A stretch of DNA of 64,000 nucleotides from the NCBI GenBank assembly GCA_036346395.1, contig CM070605.1, forward strand, positions 3,162,001-3,226,000, read 5' to 3'. Below the pieces are notes generated by a model. The model was given only the letters and a program-made list of their open reading frames with translations. It ran no database searches and was not told the DNA's origin. This DNA comes from Hsuehochloa calcarea (lineage: Eukaryota > Streptophyta > Magnoliopsida > Poales > Poaceae). This document shows positions 21,338 to 32,545 of this stretch, one piece after another. The stretch's first letter is position 1. Each line of letters starts with the position of its first letter. A program made the position numbers and the translations under genes.

Positions 21338-22163
21338 CCAAATCATCATCATACTAGCGGGTATAACATGACAATCTCCAAAAAGAAAAAAGGTACAACT
21401 GGGATAAATAAAATCAGCACTGACTTGTCCTAGCGGGCAGGACCGGTAGATACCATACCGGCCGGTTAGAGGTGATTTCATACTAATTTGATGGCATATT
21501 GATGCTAACGATTATAAACACAATACTTTGAGGAGAAATTTATAAAAACAAATTAAATAGAAATGTCAGACCGGTATAGACCAGAAAAATACTGGTAACC
21601 AGCGACCGGTTACTGGCTACTGGCTTAGATATGGTAAATTTCCTACATCCGGTTTTTAAATCCATAGGTATAACATGACAAATTACAATAACGTGTCTAG
21701 AAATTTGTTTATTGCATAACTTTGGTTTTTCTAATTCATTTTCCTCCTTTCTTGGCACGTTAGAGACTGATAGGTTCGACCTGTACAGGAACCGATCAGC
21801 CAGTGGCTCAAAATGGGCGAGAAAGGCTGTTAGTAAGCCGTTGAATTTACGGCTCAATTTGAAAGTGCAGTTCAGTGATTTGAAGAAAATGACATGCGAC
21901 ATCCACAAAATATATCCAGTCTTGAGTCTTAACCATACTGGAAAACTAGCTAACAGCTTAACCATCGAGAACTCATTTGCAAGCATTTATTGAGGTAATG
22001 CTAATACACACGAATGGACTATCCCCAGGTGCATTTCACAGATATGTTTGGAATAAGAAGGTTATACTACATGCTGAAGGCACATTAACTACGAACAAGT
22101 CCTCATTGCCAGTTGGTCAGGTTAACACTGGAGGACGTCTCTGAAGGACTCTTGATAATAGAC
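21338..22163. other. Intergenic DNA downstream of the thioredoxin-fold gene
   Basis: Contains overlapping ORFs on both strands (21540-21993) with no recognisable product and short CCGGTTAC/ACCGGT motifs. The final part is presumably the 3' UTR of the - strand gene ending at 22164. Nothing else is supported. Confidence 0.5.
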
Positions 22164-25100
22164 CTAGTTTGTTTCAGAATACTTGAATCCATGCTTCTTA
22201 AAATATTCCCGAAATCCATACACGCTCTGGTCGTAGTTGAACTGCAGAATAGGATAATATCATCACATCAAGTCATCAACTCAAGTGGAAAACTTCAATC
22301 AAATCTATAAAGCATTAGACTGACAAGTATTGTATTCTTTCTGGAGATGGCAGGCACCGGCTCATATTTGCATGACTATTTTGAAAGGACCAACAATAAA
22401 TTCAGAACATTACTTACAGGTAAAACTTTTACGGAATACTTTATGATGTTAGGATCCACGCTCTTTCCTTGGCTAGCAGCCTGACAAAGTACAGAACAAG
22501 TTGTTAACCAGACATAAAGACAGGAAGGCACATTGACGTGCAGCTAACATGATGCTTACGTAAAAAAACAAAGAAAAAGAAAACCAAAATCAATGTGGGG
22601 AAAATGCTGCAGCCCTATACTAACACAATAATATGTGATGCCTGGGCATGAAATAATGATATCACATTATAATCGAGTACACACAGCTAAGCAAGTAAAA
22701 ATTAGAAGAGGATTCTGATGCCCTTTAAGATTAACGGACAGAGTACAAATTTAGGTTACCAAGCTAGCGTAGCAGGTTATTTTCCCAAAGTCAAAACACT
22801 TTGTCAATGAATTAGGGCATGGCAGCATGCTTAAACTTCCCTTCAGATTTCCCAAGTGAAAACATGAATCCCAGATGTGAAAACAAGATGAAACAAATAT
22901 CAGACTGAGCCACACAATGCATATATTTCCTGAAAACTTGGTTTATGCTCCTACAATAGAAAACGACTAGTGCTTCTATGCTCTCTCAACGTCTAAATTG
23001 CACAAATATTGGAGCAAAATAGTTAGTAGTGGAGTAGTGGGCAGTTGCAAATCAGACCCTCAATGTGCTTTACAATTTGTGCCTTTCACTTTTCGGAAGA
23101 ACACCAAAGCACCTCTACAATTTGTGCCTCACTTTTCGGAAGAACACCAAAGCACCTCTAGAACATACAATGTCCTTGAACTTTTCCTCAAGCTAGGGCA
23201 TATGACTTCCCAATTGTTGAACATAACATGCAGAAAGTAGTTTCTTCCTTTTGGGATTATCCCACCGTTAGCATGAATAAGGATTTAGCAACTAATCATT
23301 CTCTAGCCACCAAGACTAGAAAATAATAGAAGATCAAGATTGACGAGAAATATGTTCATTCGCAACAGGATTAGAAGTAATTAGCAAGAACCAAGTTCAC
23401 CAGTGATTGCCCTCTAATTTCAACATAATCCAGCATGCAGTCATCCGTACTCCCAGTCCAATGGGTAACAATTACACAAAACAGGAAGGTATGAATGAAA
23501 TAGATAACCAGAGTTTGGATGGAATTGCATAACAATTCCAAAAACAAAATGCAAAGTGTAAACAAACAAATGGAAAGTAGACGAGTGTAACCTGTTCTGG
23601 GTTGTAAAATACTTCAACAAACGGATACTCATTCCTTTGTCTTGTGAGGCAAAATCCTGGATACTTTGGACATTCCACCTAATAACAGAGAAGAAAAATG
23701 ATCAATGCCTACTAGTTTGGTGTTGAAGGCAAAATAGATGGCAACAGTGGCACAATAGATATATATGTGAAATAGGAAGCCACGACATTTTAAGCATAAT
23801 GTATTATGATATTATCTAAGTTTAAAATCATCCAAAGAACGAGGAAACCAAAAGTTGATAGTCTGATTTGACAGGAAGGCAGTTACATTGTATGTTGTTA
23901 TTAACTGAGCACATTTTTTGTACATCGTAATATTGATGAGTATCAAAAGAATTATTCAGCTATTCGCACATCCAAGACTTCCATAGCATAGTCACCAGGA
24001 ACCTGGGTCGACTGGATCGCGGGTGGCTAAAATCGTAGGTCGAAAGGTGGTAGTGTTATTCCGGATGCTAGTTCGGAACGCACGCTCATGGCATAAACTA
24101 TTTTGTAGACATAAAATCAGTATTCGCTTACTCGAACAAACTTTATATGTGGATAAAATGAAGCAGCAGCTTCCTCCAGTACTTTATCAAGATGCTGTGT
24201 ATAAGTGCACCTACAAAAGCAATTTCAGGATTGGTGTGACCGTGTGATCAATGCTTTTCGCATATGAGAACATACTGTTCTTGCTTGTGTTTCTGAACAA
24301 AAAACAGGAGATTAAACATACTTAATAGTAAAGGCAACAACTACAGGCCGTCCTTCATGCAACATCTGCACAAATTGACGCTCTGTCGTGAATGGTATAA
24401 TTCTTGATGGCCCTAGATCCTTGGGATATCCAGTGTAGTACCTGCAATTTCATCAAGATAAAAGAAAACATAATAAAATAGTGGTACACAATAAAAAAGT
24501 TCACATGAGTAATTCTGAGAAGGTATTATATAAAAAACTAGTTCATGCATCAGAGTGAAGTCGAGCAATGACTTCCAAAGTGAATCGGACCATGACTAAC
24601 AGTTTTTATAATCTTTTAGAGAAATGCTATTCTCACACGGAAATTACTTGCACGCACTAACAAATAAAGTACCAAGAGAAGGATTTGGTTAAATTCATTC
24701 ATGGAGCAGATAAAAACAAATTTCGATTTACGCAGAAAGTAAGGAGTTTGTGCATGTCACATTACATATCGTTCATATGCAAAGATATTATATCTTTTCT
24801 ATATCTTAGTAACAGGATTGATCCCAGGCTGTCTTATCAATAATAAACTCGCCAAGAGAATGCCTATGACTGACTTTATAATCGATCTCCGTCTAACCGA
24901 GAAAAGTCACAAACCATCATCTAGGATGGCATGTCTAATTTTTTCTTGAAGAATTAAAATAGAAGTAAATACATGAACAGTAGGATGTTCTACACTCTTT
25001 TGCACCCGATGTATGCTCCCTTCTACTCGAATAATTGGCATATTAGCAAGAGGGCAAAATAGACAAACTATACATCTCTTCCAAAAATGACAGACAAATG

Positions 25101-25319
25101 ATGCCACTTTCGCTATCCTCAATATATGGAAGCATGCTTTTTCCAAAAGAAAAGGTAAATCACCTCAAGTGTAAGCTGCATGTTCTGCTGAAAAAGTACA
25201 AACTGCAAGACCCGGAAAATAGAACTGAAACGTAAGTTTAAGGGCAGTAAAGGTTTTCCTCACTTGCAGGTCGACCGAAGTTGAGAAATCATCCTATCAA
25301 GAAACGACTCGTCCATCAT
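22164..25319 (-). CDS. Thioredoxin-fold protein, small plant family, six coding exons
   Basis: Complete gene read 5' to 3' on the - strand: exons 25319-25264, 24441-24322, 24210-24132, 23678-23592, 22480-22418 and 22241-22164. All introns are GT-AG and all phases agree, giving 160 residues and TAG. Key stretches: YYTGYPKDLGPSRIIPFTTE, QFVQMLHEGRPVVVAF, HLDKVLEEAAASFYPHIKF, VECPKYPGFCLTRQRNEYPF, and YDQSVYGFREYFKKHG. The order (VVVAF strand, helix, VEC..Y..FC, then a YPFVEVF strand) is that of a thioredoxin fold, but the usual CXXC after the first strand is absent. The two Cys in VECPKYPGFC are the conserved pair. I remember similar uncharacterised thioredoxin-superfamily proteins in other plants but cannot name a function; redox activity is doubtful. 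Start: the first of two adjacent ATGs, with the open frame extending a little upstream into the splice acceptor. Confidence 0.85.
23071..23160. repeat. Two-copy 45-bp tandem duplication in an intron
   Basis: The unit TACAATTTGTGCCT...AAAGCACCTC occurs at 23071 and 23116, nearly identical. It lies in the 1.1 kb intron of the thioredoxin-fold gene. Confidence 0.85.
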
Positions 25320-25990
25320 CTCTGAGTACACCGAGATTTCAGGATGACTGTAAAAACCTGTAAATTTGAAAGCCTGCCGATGATTCTACCCGTTAAACCT
25401 GCCCGTTGTACATTTGCGCTAAATGCTAAACAAAACCTTACCGGGCTTCGATGGGGATTTCGTGTGATTCAATTATTATTTTCTTGAACGAAATTCGTGG
25501 GGTGGGAGAGTACCTGAAGGGTGGGGAGGAGCAGGGAGAGGAGGACGGGGGCGAGGAAGAGGACTCTGGCAGGCGATTTGTTCCGCTCAACTCGCAGGAC
25601 TCCGACGAATCGCTTCTCCGCCTCCACTACTATCGACGGCGAGGGAGGAGTGCGCGAGGACGGAGGAGGCGGCGCCGACGGAGGAGAGCTCGAGGAGGAC
25701 GATCACCAGGAGGGAGCGGCGGACGCCTGCACCTCGCGGGAGTCGAGCGGGGACGGAGGCGAGTGCGTGGGTGAGGGAGGGCCGGAGGGGTGAGCCGCCG
25801 CCGGCCGTGTTGGAGAGTGGAGACCGGCCGGGAGATGGAGGCGATGGGCTGGCCACAGACCAGACTTGGATAGCAAAGTACCAGGCCGGGCCGGGCCGGG
25901 CCGGTCATTTCAGGCTCCTTAGCCCAGCCGTACCAGGTCGGGCTTGCCGGCCCATAGGTAGCCATAGCCCATAGGCCGGTGGAGTACGTT
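25320..25990 (-). promoter_or_regulatory. 5' leader and GC-rich promoter of the thioredoxin-fold gene
   Basis: An upstream - strand exon probably ends at a donor near 25442 (CCCG then GTAAGG), joining to an acceptor just before the coding exon (about 25345-25355). Another donor-like CAG|GTACTC lies near 25514. 25500-25860 is very GC-rich, typical of a grass first exon. The - strand ORF there stops before joining the coding exon, so I treat it as untranslated. A (GGCCG)n run at 25884-25904 may be a regulatory or transposon-derived piece. Confidence 0.5.
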
Positions 25991-27401
25991 TGTATTCATA
26001 TTATTGCTCATATATGTGGATCTAGAATTTGAGAGTGTAGAACCGGTGTATATATATTTCTATGTATCGGGGTTTGGAGATGAAGAGGATGACAAATATT
26101 TGGTTGTTTGAACGCGTGTCATGTTGGCCCATTATGTAAAACGTGGCCATAAGGTCTATCTACTACCGCTTATGTAATATAAAGTACTTCTTTTATTTAT
26201 ACGTATGTATAGGTGTGATACTCATCGATATTGTATTGTGTAGGTTAGCCATTGATCATGGCAATAATTCAATATACACAAAATCTGCAAAGGTAAGTGC
26301 GGGTCCCAACACATTGGAGTTTTCATTTGTGCACAAGCTCTCTGCTGCAAGGCTACGACGATATGCTTTCAAGTTTAAAGGACAAAATGTGTACCAGTTT
26401 TTGTATATAGATTTGAATATTCTTGATCTGTTGATAAAACCTCTCTCGCAACCCAAGTATAAGGTGCACACAAGGGTTATAGGTATTAGATACTTATATG
26501 ATTCACTCTAGTATAAGCCTCTCCCACAATCTAAGCATGAGGTGCACACAATAACTATGAGTATTAGATACTTGTATTATATACCTGCTCAATCTTTGTG
26601 ATTTGGTTCTCGAAACTAGCTTATAAACACTTGGTGGATTGGGTACCATTTTACCAGGCTCAATTCCTGTTATGTAAGGAACACAATTCTCTTGTTGGAG
26701 CTTTCAATTATTCAGATACTTCTACAGCAAGCTTAATTGCGACGATGTGCTTTTCAGTTTAGAGGACAATAAGTGTAGCCAGGTAGTCATTTGCAAAGTA
26801 CTGTGCTCTTGTCTAAATTTATATGTATAGCTTACAATCGCACCAAACTACTCCGTGCGTGTTTATTCCCTTCAAATTGTCTAATGAATCAAACCAAGTA
26901 CTTTTTACATAGGACTGAAAAGATCAACTAGAAGTAGGTGCCTGCTGTTATTAATTTATTTGCTCACAGTATCACTTGTAGTTAGGTTTCCAGGACACCT
27001 TTCGGTGACAAAATCTATTAATACCATTTCCATTTATCAAATCTAAAGACTTCTGTGCATATTAGTGGCTAAAGTTACAAAATTTGACTGCACATATTCT
27101 AAAATAAACATATTTTACAACAGGTAGTTCCGAAACTCATTTTCGGCAGAGTTAGTATTTATTACGGACAGTTGCGGATACATGATTTTTAGAACGAGAC
27201 AGATACATGATTTTCATAATAGGTGTTCAGAGTTAGTATTGCGAGGGTGGGAGGAAGCAAACAAGACTAGTGCTTGAGAGAAATGCCCAGCGATCAACTA
27301 GACCATGGTAGTTTTGTGGTACTAATGGTTTCAAGAAATATTTTGGGTCACACATGAACCAGCGTGGATCCACCCTTGATTAAGGAATCCCCAAAGGGTA
27401 A
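25991..27401. other. Intergenic region, no supported gene
   Basis: AT-rich. The only structure seen is a diverged duplication of about 78 bp at 26441-26575 (CCTCTC...AGGTGCACAC...GTATTAGATACTT twice). The final bases TGTAT (27402-27406) form the left target duplication of element E. Confidence 0.6.
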
Positions 27402-27406
27402 TGTAT

Positions 27407-27563
27407 TGTCGTAGGGGTGGCTCCACTGGCCACAACGTCTAGGCGAAGCAATCGTCAAAACCCGGGTGACAGACCCTGGGGTAGAGCCCCGCGAGGCCCG
27501 GAGCAGCAGGACCTCCGGGGTGGAACCGAAGCCTCCCCGAAGGGTCCTTGCGATTCCCGAAGC
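27407..27563 (+). repeat. E 5' LTR, left part (before the D insertion)
   Basis: Matches 59898-60065 of the 3' LTR (AGGCGAAGCAATCGTCAAAA, GGTAGAGCCCCGCGAGGCCC). It ends with GAAGC (27559-27563), which is repeated at 48991-48995 as D's target duplication. Confidence 0.9.
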
Positions 27564-28587
27564 TGATACAGGGTGCCCGATCTTCTCGACGTAGAACCTC
27601 TTGATAACTTGTGTACCCTGACGAACCACCAGCTGATCCCCCGCGCCAATGCACGAACTTGCAACTCTATGGAAATTCGCCCAAACACACACTTGATTGG
27701 ATCGTCGCTGACCACAAGCGAAGATCGTCGAACCCTCAATTCCCAGCTGAAAAGCAAGAACGACCCCTTGTTCTCAACGCCCAATTCCCTCTGTTTTGGC
27801 TATAAGCACAACAGGAGAATCAAGCAAAAGCTTTGAAAATATATTAAACGTGGTCTGAGGTTACAATGGGGGTCTAACCCTCAATATATAGTGCCTCTAC
27901 TCCTCCTCATGGCTGGCCAGGAGGCCCTACTCCTATTCTAATTCGGATTTGGAGTCCTACTCCAATTCCGACACATTTCAAAACAAAAAAAGAAACTCTG
28001 ATTTTACAACCATTACATTGATTCGATCATATCTTTTGATACAGGATGAATTTCGGAGTGACGGAGGATCCTTTGGATCGAGCTTGAAGTTAGCTTTCCA
28101 ACAAGCCCAAAAACACCCAAATCGGACTTCGTATGAGAAAGTTATTACATTTTTACTCCGGACTGTCCTGCTGATTCTGAATCCGAATTTGAGGCTGATT
28201 CCGAATCCGAATTGAATTATGAGTTGATTCCGAATTTGAATTTGGTTGGGCTTGTGGAAGTTTCGAATTTGACTTGGATTCTTGGGCTTCTCTTCCCTTG
28301 CTTGTCTCCCACGAGGTTCTCCTCCATTGTGATGGCCTTTCTTCAAGAACAACCTCATATCCTTCATCTCCGTTCATTATTGAATCTTCCAATCTGAGCA
28401 CAAGCAAAACACTAGTTTTAGGTAGTATGAAATTCTTAACTAATTTAAAAGTAAATTCAGTGAACAGATTCACCTTTTAGATAAGCTTCTCTTGTTTTTC
28501 AACTCTCTTAGTAAGCTCATGTTGTTCTGAGGTATTTAATGAATTGAAAACATTATATGAAACAACGTAGCTAAGGATGTCCGCATC
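27564..28587 (-). repeat. D 3' LTR
   Basis: 1024 bp. In the - direction it begins TGATGCGGAC right after a purine tract (plus-strand TCCTCCCTTTCTTC at 28588-28601) and ends CACCCTGTATCA. A TATA-like TATATATTG is read on the - strand near 27882-27890. The right end is confirmed by 48463-48990, which stops at the same GTCCGCATCA. Confidence 0.88.
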
Positions 28588-29859
28588 ATCCTCCCTTTCT
28601 TCAAAAAAAGCCGTCCTCGGCTTTTGATAGCCTGAAAATGTGCTAGACGAAGAAAACAACGTATATACATGGTATATGTATGAATCAACCAAACAAGTTC
28701 CGTGTAGCGCATTATGATTTGCCGAACATGTACTAAACAAAGAAAACAGCGTATATACGTGATATATGTATGAATCAATTATTGTGTTATTCGCGTTGTT
28801 TTGCACAATCGATAGCTCAAAATCACATTTCAAATTGCACAACTGACTCATATGATAAAATTTCACCTTCCCAACATCAAAGTCAACTAAAGTGGGTAAA
28901 AATAAATTGATACCATTCCATGCTTCAACTGCGCTACTCTTGTTAGTTATACATTTAAGAGATAAACAAGTAGGCATCATATTGCGTTCTAAACAATAGA
29001 CACTTTTATTTAAACCCATCGTAAAGAAACCATGGCATTGCTCAATAGATGGTTTGCGCAAAACATGCAATGTTAAATCATCAAGATTATCACAAGTAAT
29101 GCACGTTCGATAAACTTGAAACATATTATCGAAACTAACATCTCCAACCAAATTGAATTTATATGTGTCTATGTAGCTATTTACTAGTGATCTTAAGTAT
29201 GAAATTTCAAGAACCTTCTTAATCACACTAGATAGTTGTTTAGAACTATCGAATATGATATAACACAAAGAATCATTAATGTGTATTTTACTAAGAACTT
29301 CTTTTTGAGTAATCAATTTTATATTATTCAAATTAAGCATATCAAATTTAGAACGTGGAATCATCAAATGAATAATGAAGTTCTCAGTTTTATGTACCTT
29401 GTTTTCATAAATGATCAATTCAGTACCAATAGTATTACCTTGATCTTCAGGTATTCCCTCTCCAACCATTGTTATATCTTCATCTTTCTCTTCCAATGGT
29501 GAGGGCTCTTGAATGTCCAACTCTTTATTTGCTTGGTCTACCTGCACAATGTGAGATACAACACTAGAAATAGAGGGTAAGTTGTTAGGTTCAAAAATAA
29601 TCTTACTTGTCCTATCATCTATCTCTCTCTTTTCTTTTGGTGTATCTTTGACACTCTCAATTGGGATGCTCTCAACCTCGCATATGGTGGAATCACACAG
29701 CTCACTCTTTTTATCACTCTCGCTCAATTTGGCTATGTGGCTCTCATTCTCACATGGGTTTTGATACATCTCATCATTTGTAAGACTGTGGGCCAGCAAG
29801 GGCACAACTACCACCAACCACGACCTCCTCACGTGTTGCGGGTTGTGACGAGGCAGCAC
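28477..29859 (-). CDS. D accessory ORF, 460 codons, unknown function
   Basis: Uninterrupted ORF following, and overlapping in another frame, the gag of element D. The N-terminal third is acidic and polar (ENESHIAKLSESDKKSELCD; SPLEEKDEDITMVGEGI) and looks disordered. The middle is hydrophobic/charged with several Cys (RTCITCDNLDDLTLHVL, CLERNMMPTCLSLKCI). The C-terminal part carries a duplicated DSYIYHVYTLF block (28670-28790). The last 37 codons lie inside the 3' LTR. I recognise no enzyme or zinc knuckle. Comparable ORFs occur in grass gag-only gypsy elements, so it may be a remodelled gag or pol remnant. The true start is uncertain: the first 27 codons overlap the gag frame, and translation could instead follow a frameshift from gag. 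Confidence 0.6.
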   Translation of the reverse strand: MLPRHNPQHVRRSWLVVVVPLLAHSLTNDEMYQNPCENESHIAKLSESDKKSELCDSTICEVESIPIESVKDTPKEKREIDDRTSKIIFEPNNLPSISSVVSHIVQVDQANKELDIQEPSPLEEKDEDITMVGEGIPEDQGNTIGTELIIYENKVHKTENFIIHLMIPRSKFDMLNLNNIKLITQKEVLSKIHINDSLCYIIFDSSKQLSSVIKKVLEISYLRSLVNSYIDTYKFNLVGDVSFDNMFQVYRTCITCDNLDDLTLHVLRKPSIEQCHGFFTMGLNKSVYCLERNMMPTCLSLKCITNKSSAVEAWNGINLFLPTLVDFDVGKVKFYHMSQLCNLKCDFELSIVQNNANNTIIDSYIYHVYTLFSLFSTCSANHNALHGTCLVDSYIYHVYTLFSSSSTFSGYQKPRTAFFEEREDDADILSYVVSYNVFNSLNTSEQHELTKRVEKQEKLI

Positions 29860-30472
29860 TACTCATCACCTCGGTCGAAGAAAAATTCCCATGCTCGATC
29901 TTCTTCTCAAGTGACACACCAGTGGATGAATTAGAACTAAAGAGCCGGCGCAGATTTAATTGATGTGCTTGCATGCGTTTAAGTCTCTTTTCTGCCTTCA
30001 TAGCATATTTCACAAAATCTCGCAGACTACGAAAATATTCATCTTGAAGTGCAGCAACGATCTGATAATTCAAGCCTGCTTTGAAGTATGTCTTTTCTTG
30101 ATATACACTAGTGATATTGGCACGGCGCATTGCATGATTCAACTCAATATAGTAATCTTGGACAACTTTGCATCCTTGTGTAATGCTCTCCACGTGTCGT
30201 AGTAGTTCCCGCTCATAATAGGATGGAACAAATTATCTTCTCATGACGCTTTTTAAATAGACCCAAGATGTAATGAATCATTTTCCACTTAGTTGTTGCC
30301 ACCAACTAGAGGCATAGTCCGTAAAAAACAAAGTGGCCACTCTCACTTTCTTGGCTTCTGATTCGAACTTATGGGATTCAAGCTCGAACTCCATGTTTTG
30401 TACCCACTCAAGATACTCCTCTGGATCATTACTACCATAGAAGGGAAGATACGTATACTCGCGATCTGCCAT
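29774..30472 (-). pseudogene. gag: D gag, frameshifted
   Basis: From the ATG at 30472 the - strand reads EYTYLPFYGSNDPEEYLEW, then KVRVATLFFTDYASSWWQQL, the classic start of a plant gypsy gag (Retrotrans_gag). The frame is lost between about 30278 and 30193 and resumes as QGCKVVQDYYIELNHAMRRA and YQIVAALQDEYFRSLRDFV, ending at 29774. No zinc knuckle is visible. Confidence 0.85.
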
Positions 30473-31496
30473 TGTTAGCAGCAAAGCAAATAATATGTAT
30501 GTAGGTGTATGTGTATCTCTCAAACTCACTTGTCTTACCGAATTATATTCTTACCTTTCCGAAGTGAATTAAGATCAACAATACTTACACTGCAGGGCAG
30601 CAGGAACCACAAGGTGATGTGTGAGCGAATTTCAAGAGCAAGTCAAAGCACGACAACGGGTGTTTTGTGGAGCTTGGTATGGATACCTACTTAATTTGAA
30701 AATTCTAGGTATTGTAAGGCTAAGTAAATATCCAAACTAGAATTCAATGCCCAGTTGCCGATCACAAAGATATAAGTGAAAATCAAAGCAACTCACACGC
30801 AAAGATATTAGAACTTAGTGCAATCAAGGAATGAGCTATGTAAGATATAAGTGAAGAACAAAATAGCTCGTATTGCACAAGTTATAGAAAGACGCTAGCT
30901 AGTTGCAAATAATGAAACTAGGGCACAAGATTGCACAAAATATTGATATTCTAACAATTGAATCAAGAATGAGTGGGGATTTTCGCTCAAGTTTATGGTT
31001 CGGCTATGCGCTTCCTTTTTCCTTTTATCTTTTCTTTTTCTCTTCCTTTTTTTTCTCTTCTCTTTTTCCTTCCTTTTTTTTGAACTATTGCCAAAATTCT
31101 TGTTCTACCAAAAATGAGCAAAAATTCTTTCCCACCTTTTGATCTTTGAACAATTACAAGAACACAAATATTAATATGCAGCCCTAAGCAACGATTTAGC
31201 TAGTCTTAAATAGGTTCAAAGTATTCGCAAAGTATTGAAAGGTTCACAAAGGATAAATTGATATCTCACTTCTTTTTGTTTTTTTATAGACACGACTAAA
31301 AAAAATCAAAACTAGGCTCAAATAAAAAGCAACGCAAAAAATTCAAGATCAGCAAACTAAACTTCATTCTAATGGATAAAAACTTAACAAAACTCACTAG
31401 AATAACAAATTAAATACTACAGCTGAATTTTTTTGTATGGCTTTTTCGTGTATGGGAAAAAAGATAACTGGATAAAGATCCTACCGAGTCAACGAA
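30473..31496 (-). other. D untranslated leader
   Basis: About 1 kb between gag and the primer-binding site, AT-rich with long pyrimidine runs on the plus strand (31010-31080). No supported ORF. Confidence 0.6.
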
Positions 31497-31508
31497 GCTC
31501 TGATACCA
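31497..31508 (-). promoter_or_regulatory. D primer-binding site
   Basis: GCTCTGATACCA on the plus strand is TGGTATCAGAGC on the - strand, the complement of the initiator tRNA-Met 3' end, two bases from the LTR edge at 31511. Confidence 0.93.
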
Positions 31509-31510
31509 CC

Positions 31511-31581
31511 TGATACGGGGTGCCCGATCTTCTCGACGTAGAACCTCTTGATAACTTGTGTACCCTAACGAACCACCAGCT
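31511..31581 (-). repeat. D 5' LTR fragment, primer-site side
   Basis: 71 bp nearly identical to 27564-27637 (TGATAC...GAACCACCAGC). It is cut at 31581 by the start of element F (TGTAACATCC at 31582). Confidence 0.9.
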
Positions 31582-32329
31582 TGTAACATCCCAAATATGG
31601 ATTTGTGTTTCAAATGTAAGAAAATTAGGAGAAATTAAAACTTTTCTTGCATCTTGAAGTCATTGATCATTTCTGTAATTCTTGATTAAGGAATTATGAA
31701 AAACACAATCAAATCCCCTTTCGACTCCAATCAAAGACCTTTGTGGCATAGATCTTGTGCCAAACCCTGGGAAATCTTTTCCCGGAGTTATAGGGAGGCT
31801 TGGCAACACCTCTGAATTATCTCATGATTTTTAGAAATTATTTGATAATTTTTGGAGGCAAGTCAAATTGGGTCAAACCCTATTTCCCCTTTTCTGGAAA
31901 TTCTGGAAAAAGTTGCAGTGCCAGAAAATCCCTGAAAATTTTATAAGAGGTTCCTCCTGCGGTCAGCAAGATCCAGTTAAAATTTTATAAATTTTGGAGT
32001 TTGGTTGCTACCTCAAATAATTCCTCAAGGATCAGAAGTTTAAATTCAAAACCTAACTGATTTGTACTGTTTATTGGGTTCGGACCGGACTCGGGCTCGA
32101 GCCACTGGACTCGGTCCAGTCAACTAATCGCACCGGCGCGATCGATCGGGTGCGCAGGTCGCGAGCCGTTGGATCAGCATCGAACGGTCTTCGACCAGCC
32201 GAGCAATGGAATCGTTTTAATCCACCCGATCTAACTCAGCCGTTGGATCGGCATCGAGCGGTCTTCGACCAGTCAAACGACGGTATCGTTTCAACCCACT
32301 CGATCTAGCTAAGCCGTTCGACTATCTTA

Positions 32330-32545
32330 CCACGACTATGCCAGGAGCATAAGTCCTTATACGACTAGTACCCAGTCGTAAGTTCCATTACGGCTTGTAC
32401 CTAGTCGTAAGTTCTCCTGCGACCCTTAACTGGTCGTAAGTCCCTCTACGACTTGAACTTAGTCGTAAGACTTGCTACGACTATGTCATGGTCGCAAGTT
32501 TTTCTACGACCACTACCTGGTCGTAAGACCTTCTTCCGGTCGTAT
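32330..32545. repeat. ~30-bp GTCGTAAG tandem array in F LTR1
   Basis: About seven units of the form GTCGTAAGTTC...CTACGACTTG. Each unit pairs CGTAAG/TACGAC-type arms, so the array is rich in small inverted repeats. A counterpart lies at 44395-44645 in LTR2. Confidence 0.8.

Noticed and set aside
21540..21993. Overlapping ORFs of 148 (-) and 93 (+) codons
   Set aside because: Neither shows a known motif, and they lie in the 3' flank of the thioredoxin-fold gene. Not enough support.
25587..25965. - strand ORFs as an N-terminal extension or transit peptide of the thioredoxin-fold protein
   Set aside because: The frame stops before the coding exon, and the upstream exon seems to join as untranslated sequence. 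A transit peptide through an unseen splice cannot be wholly excluded.
25884..25990. hAT-like terminal fragment (GGCCGGGCC repeats) next to the thioredoxin-fold gene promoter
   Set aside because: Resembles hAT subterminal DNA only in composition. No partner end or 8-bp duplication was seen.
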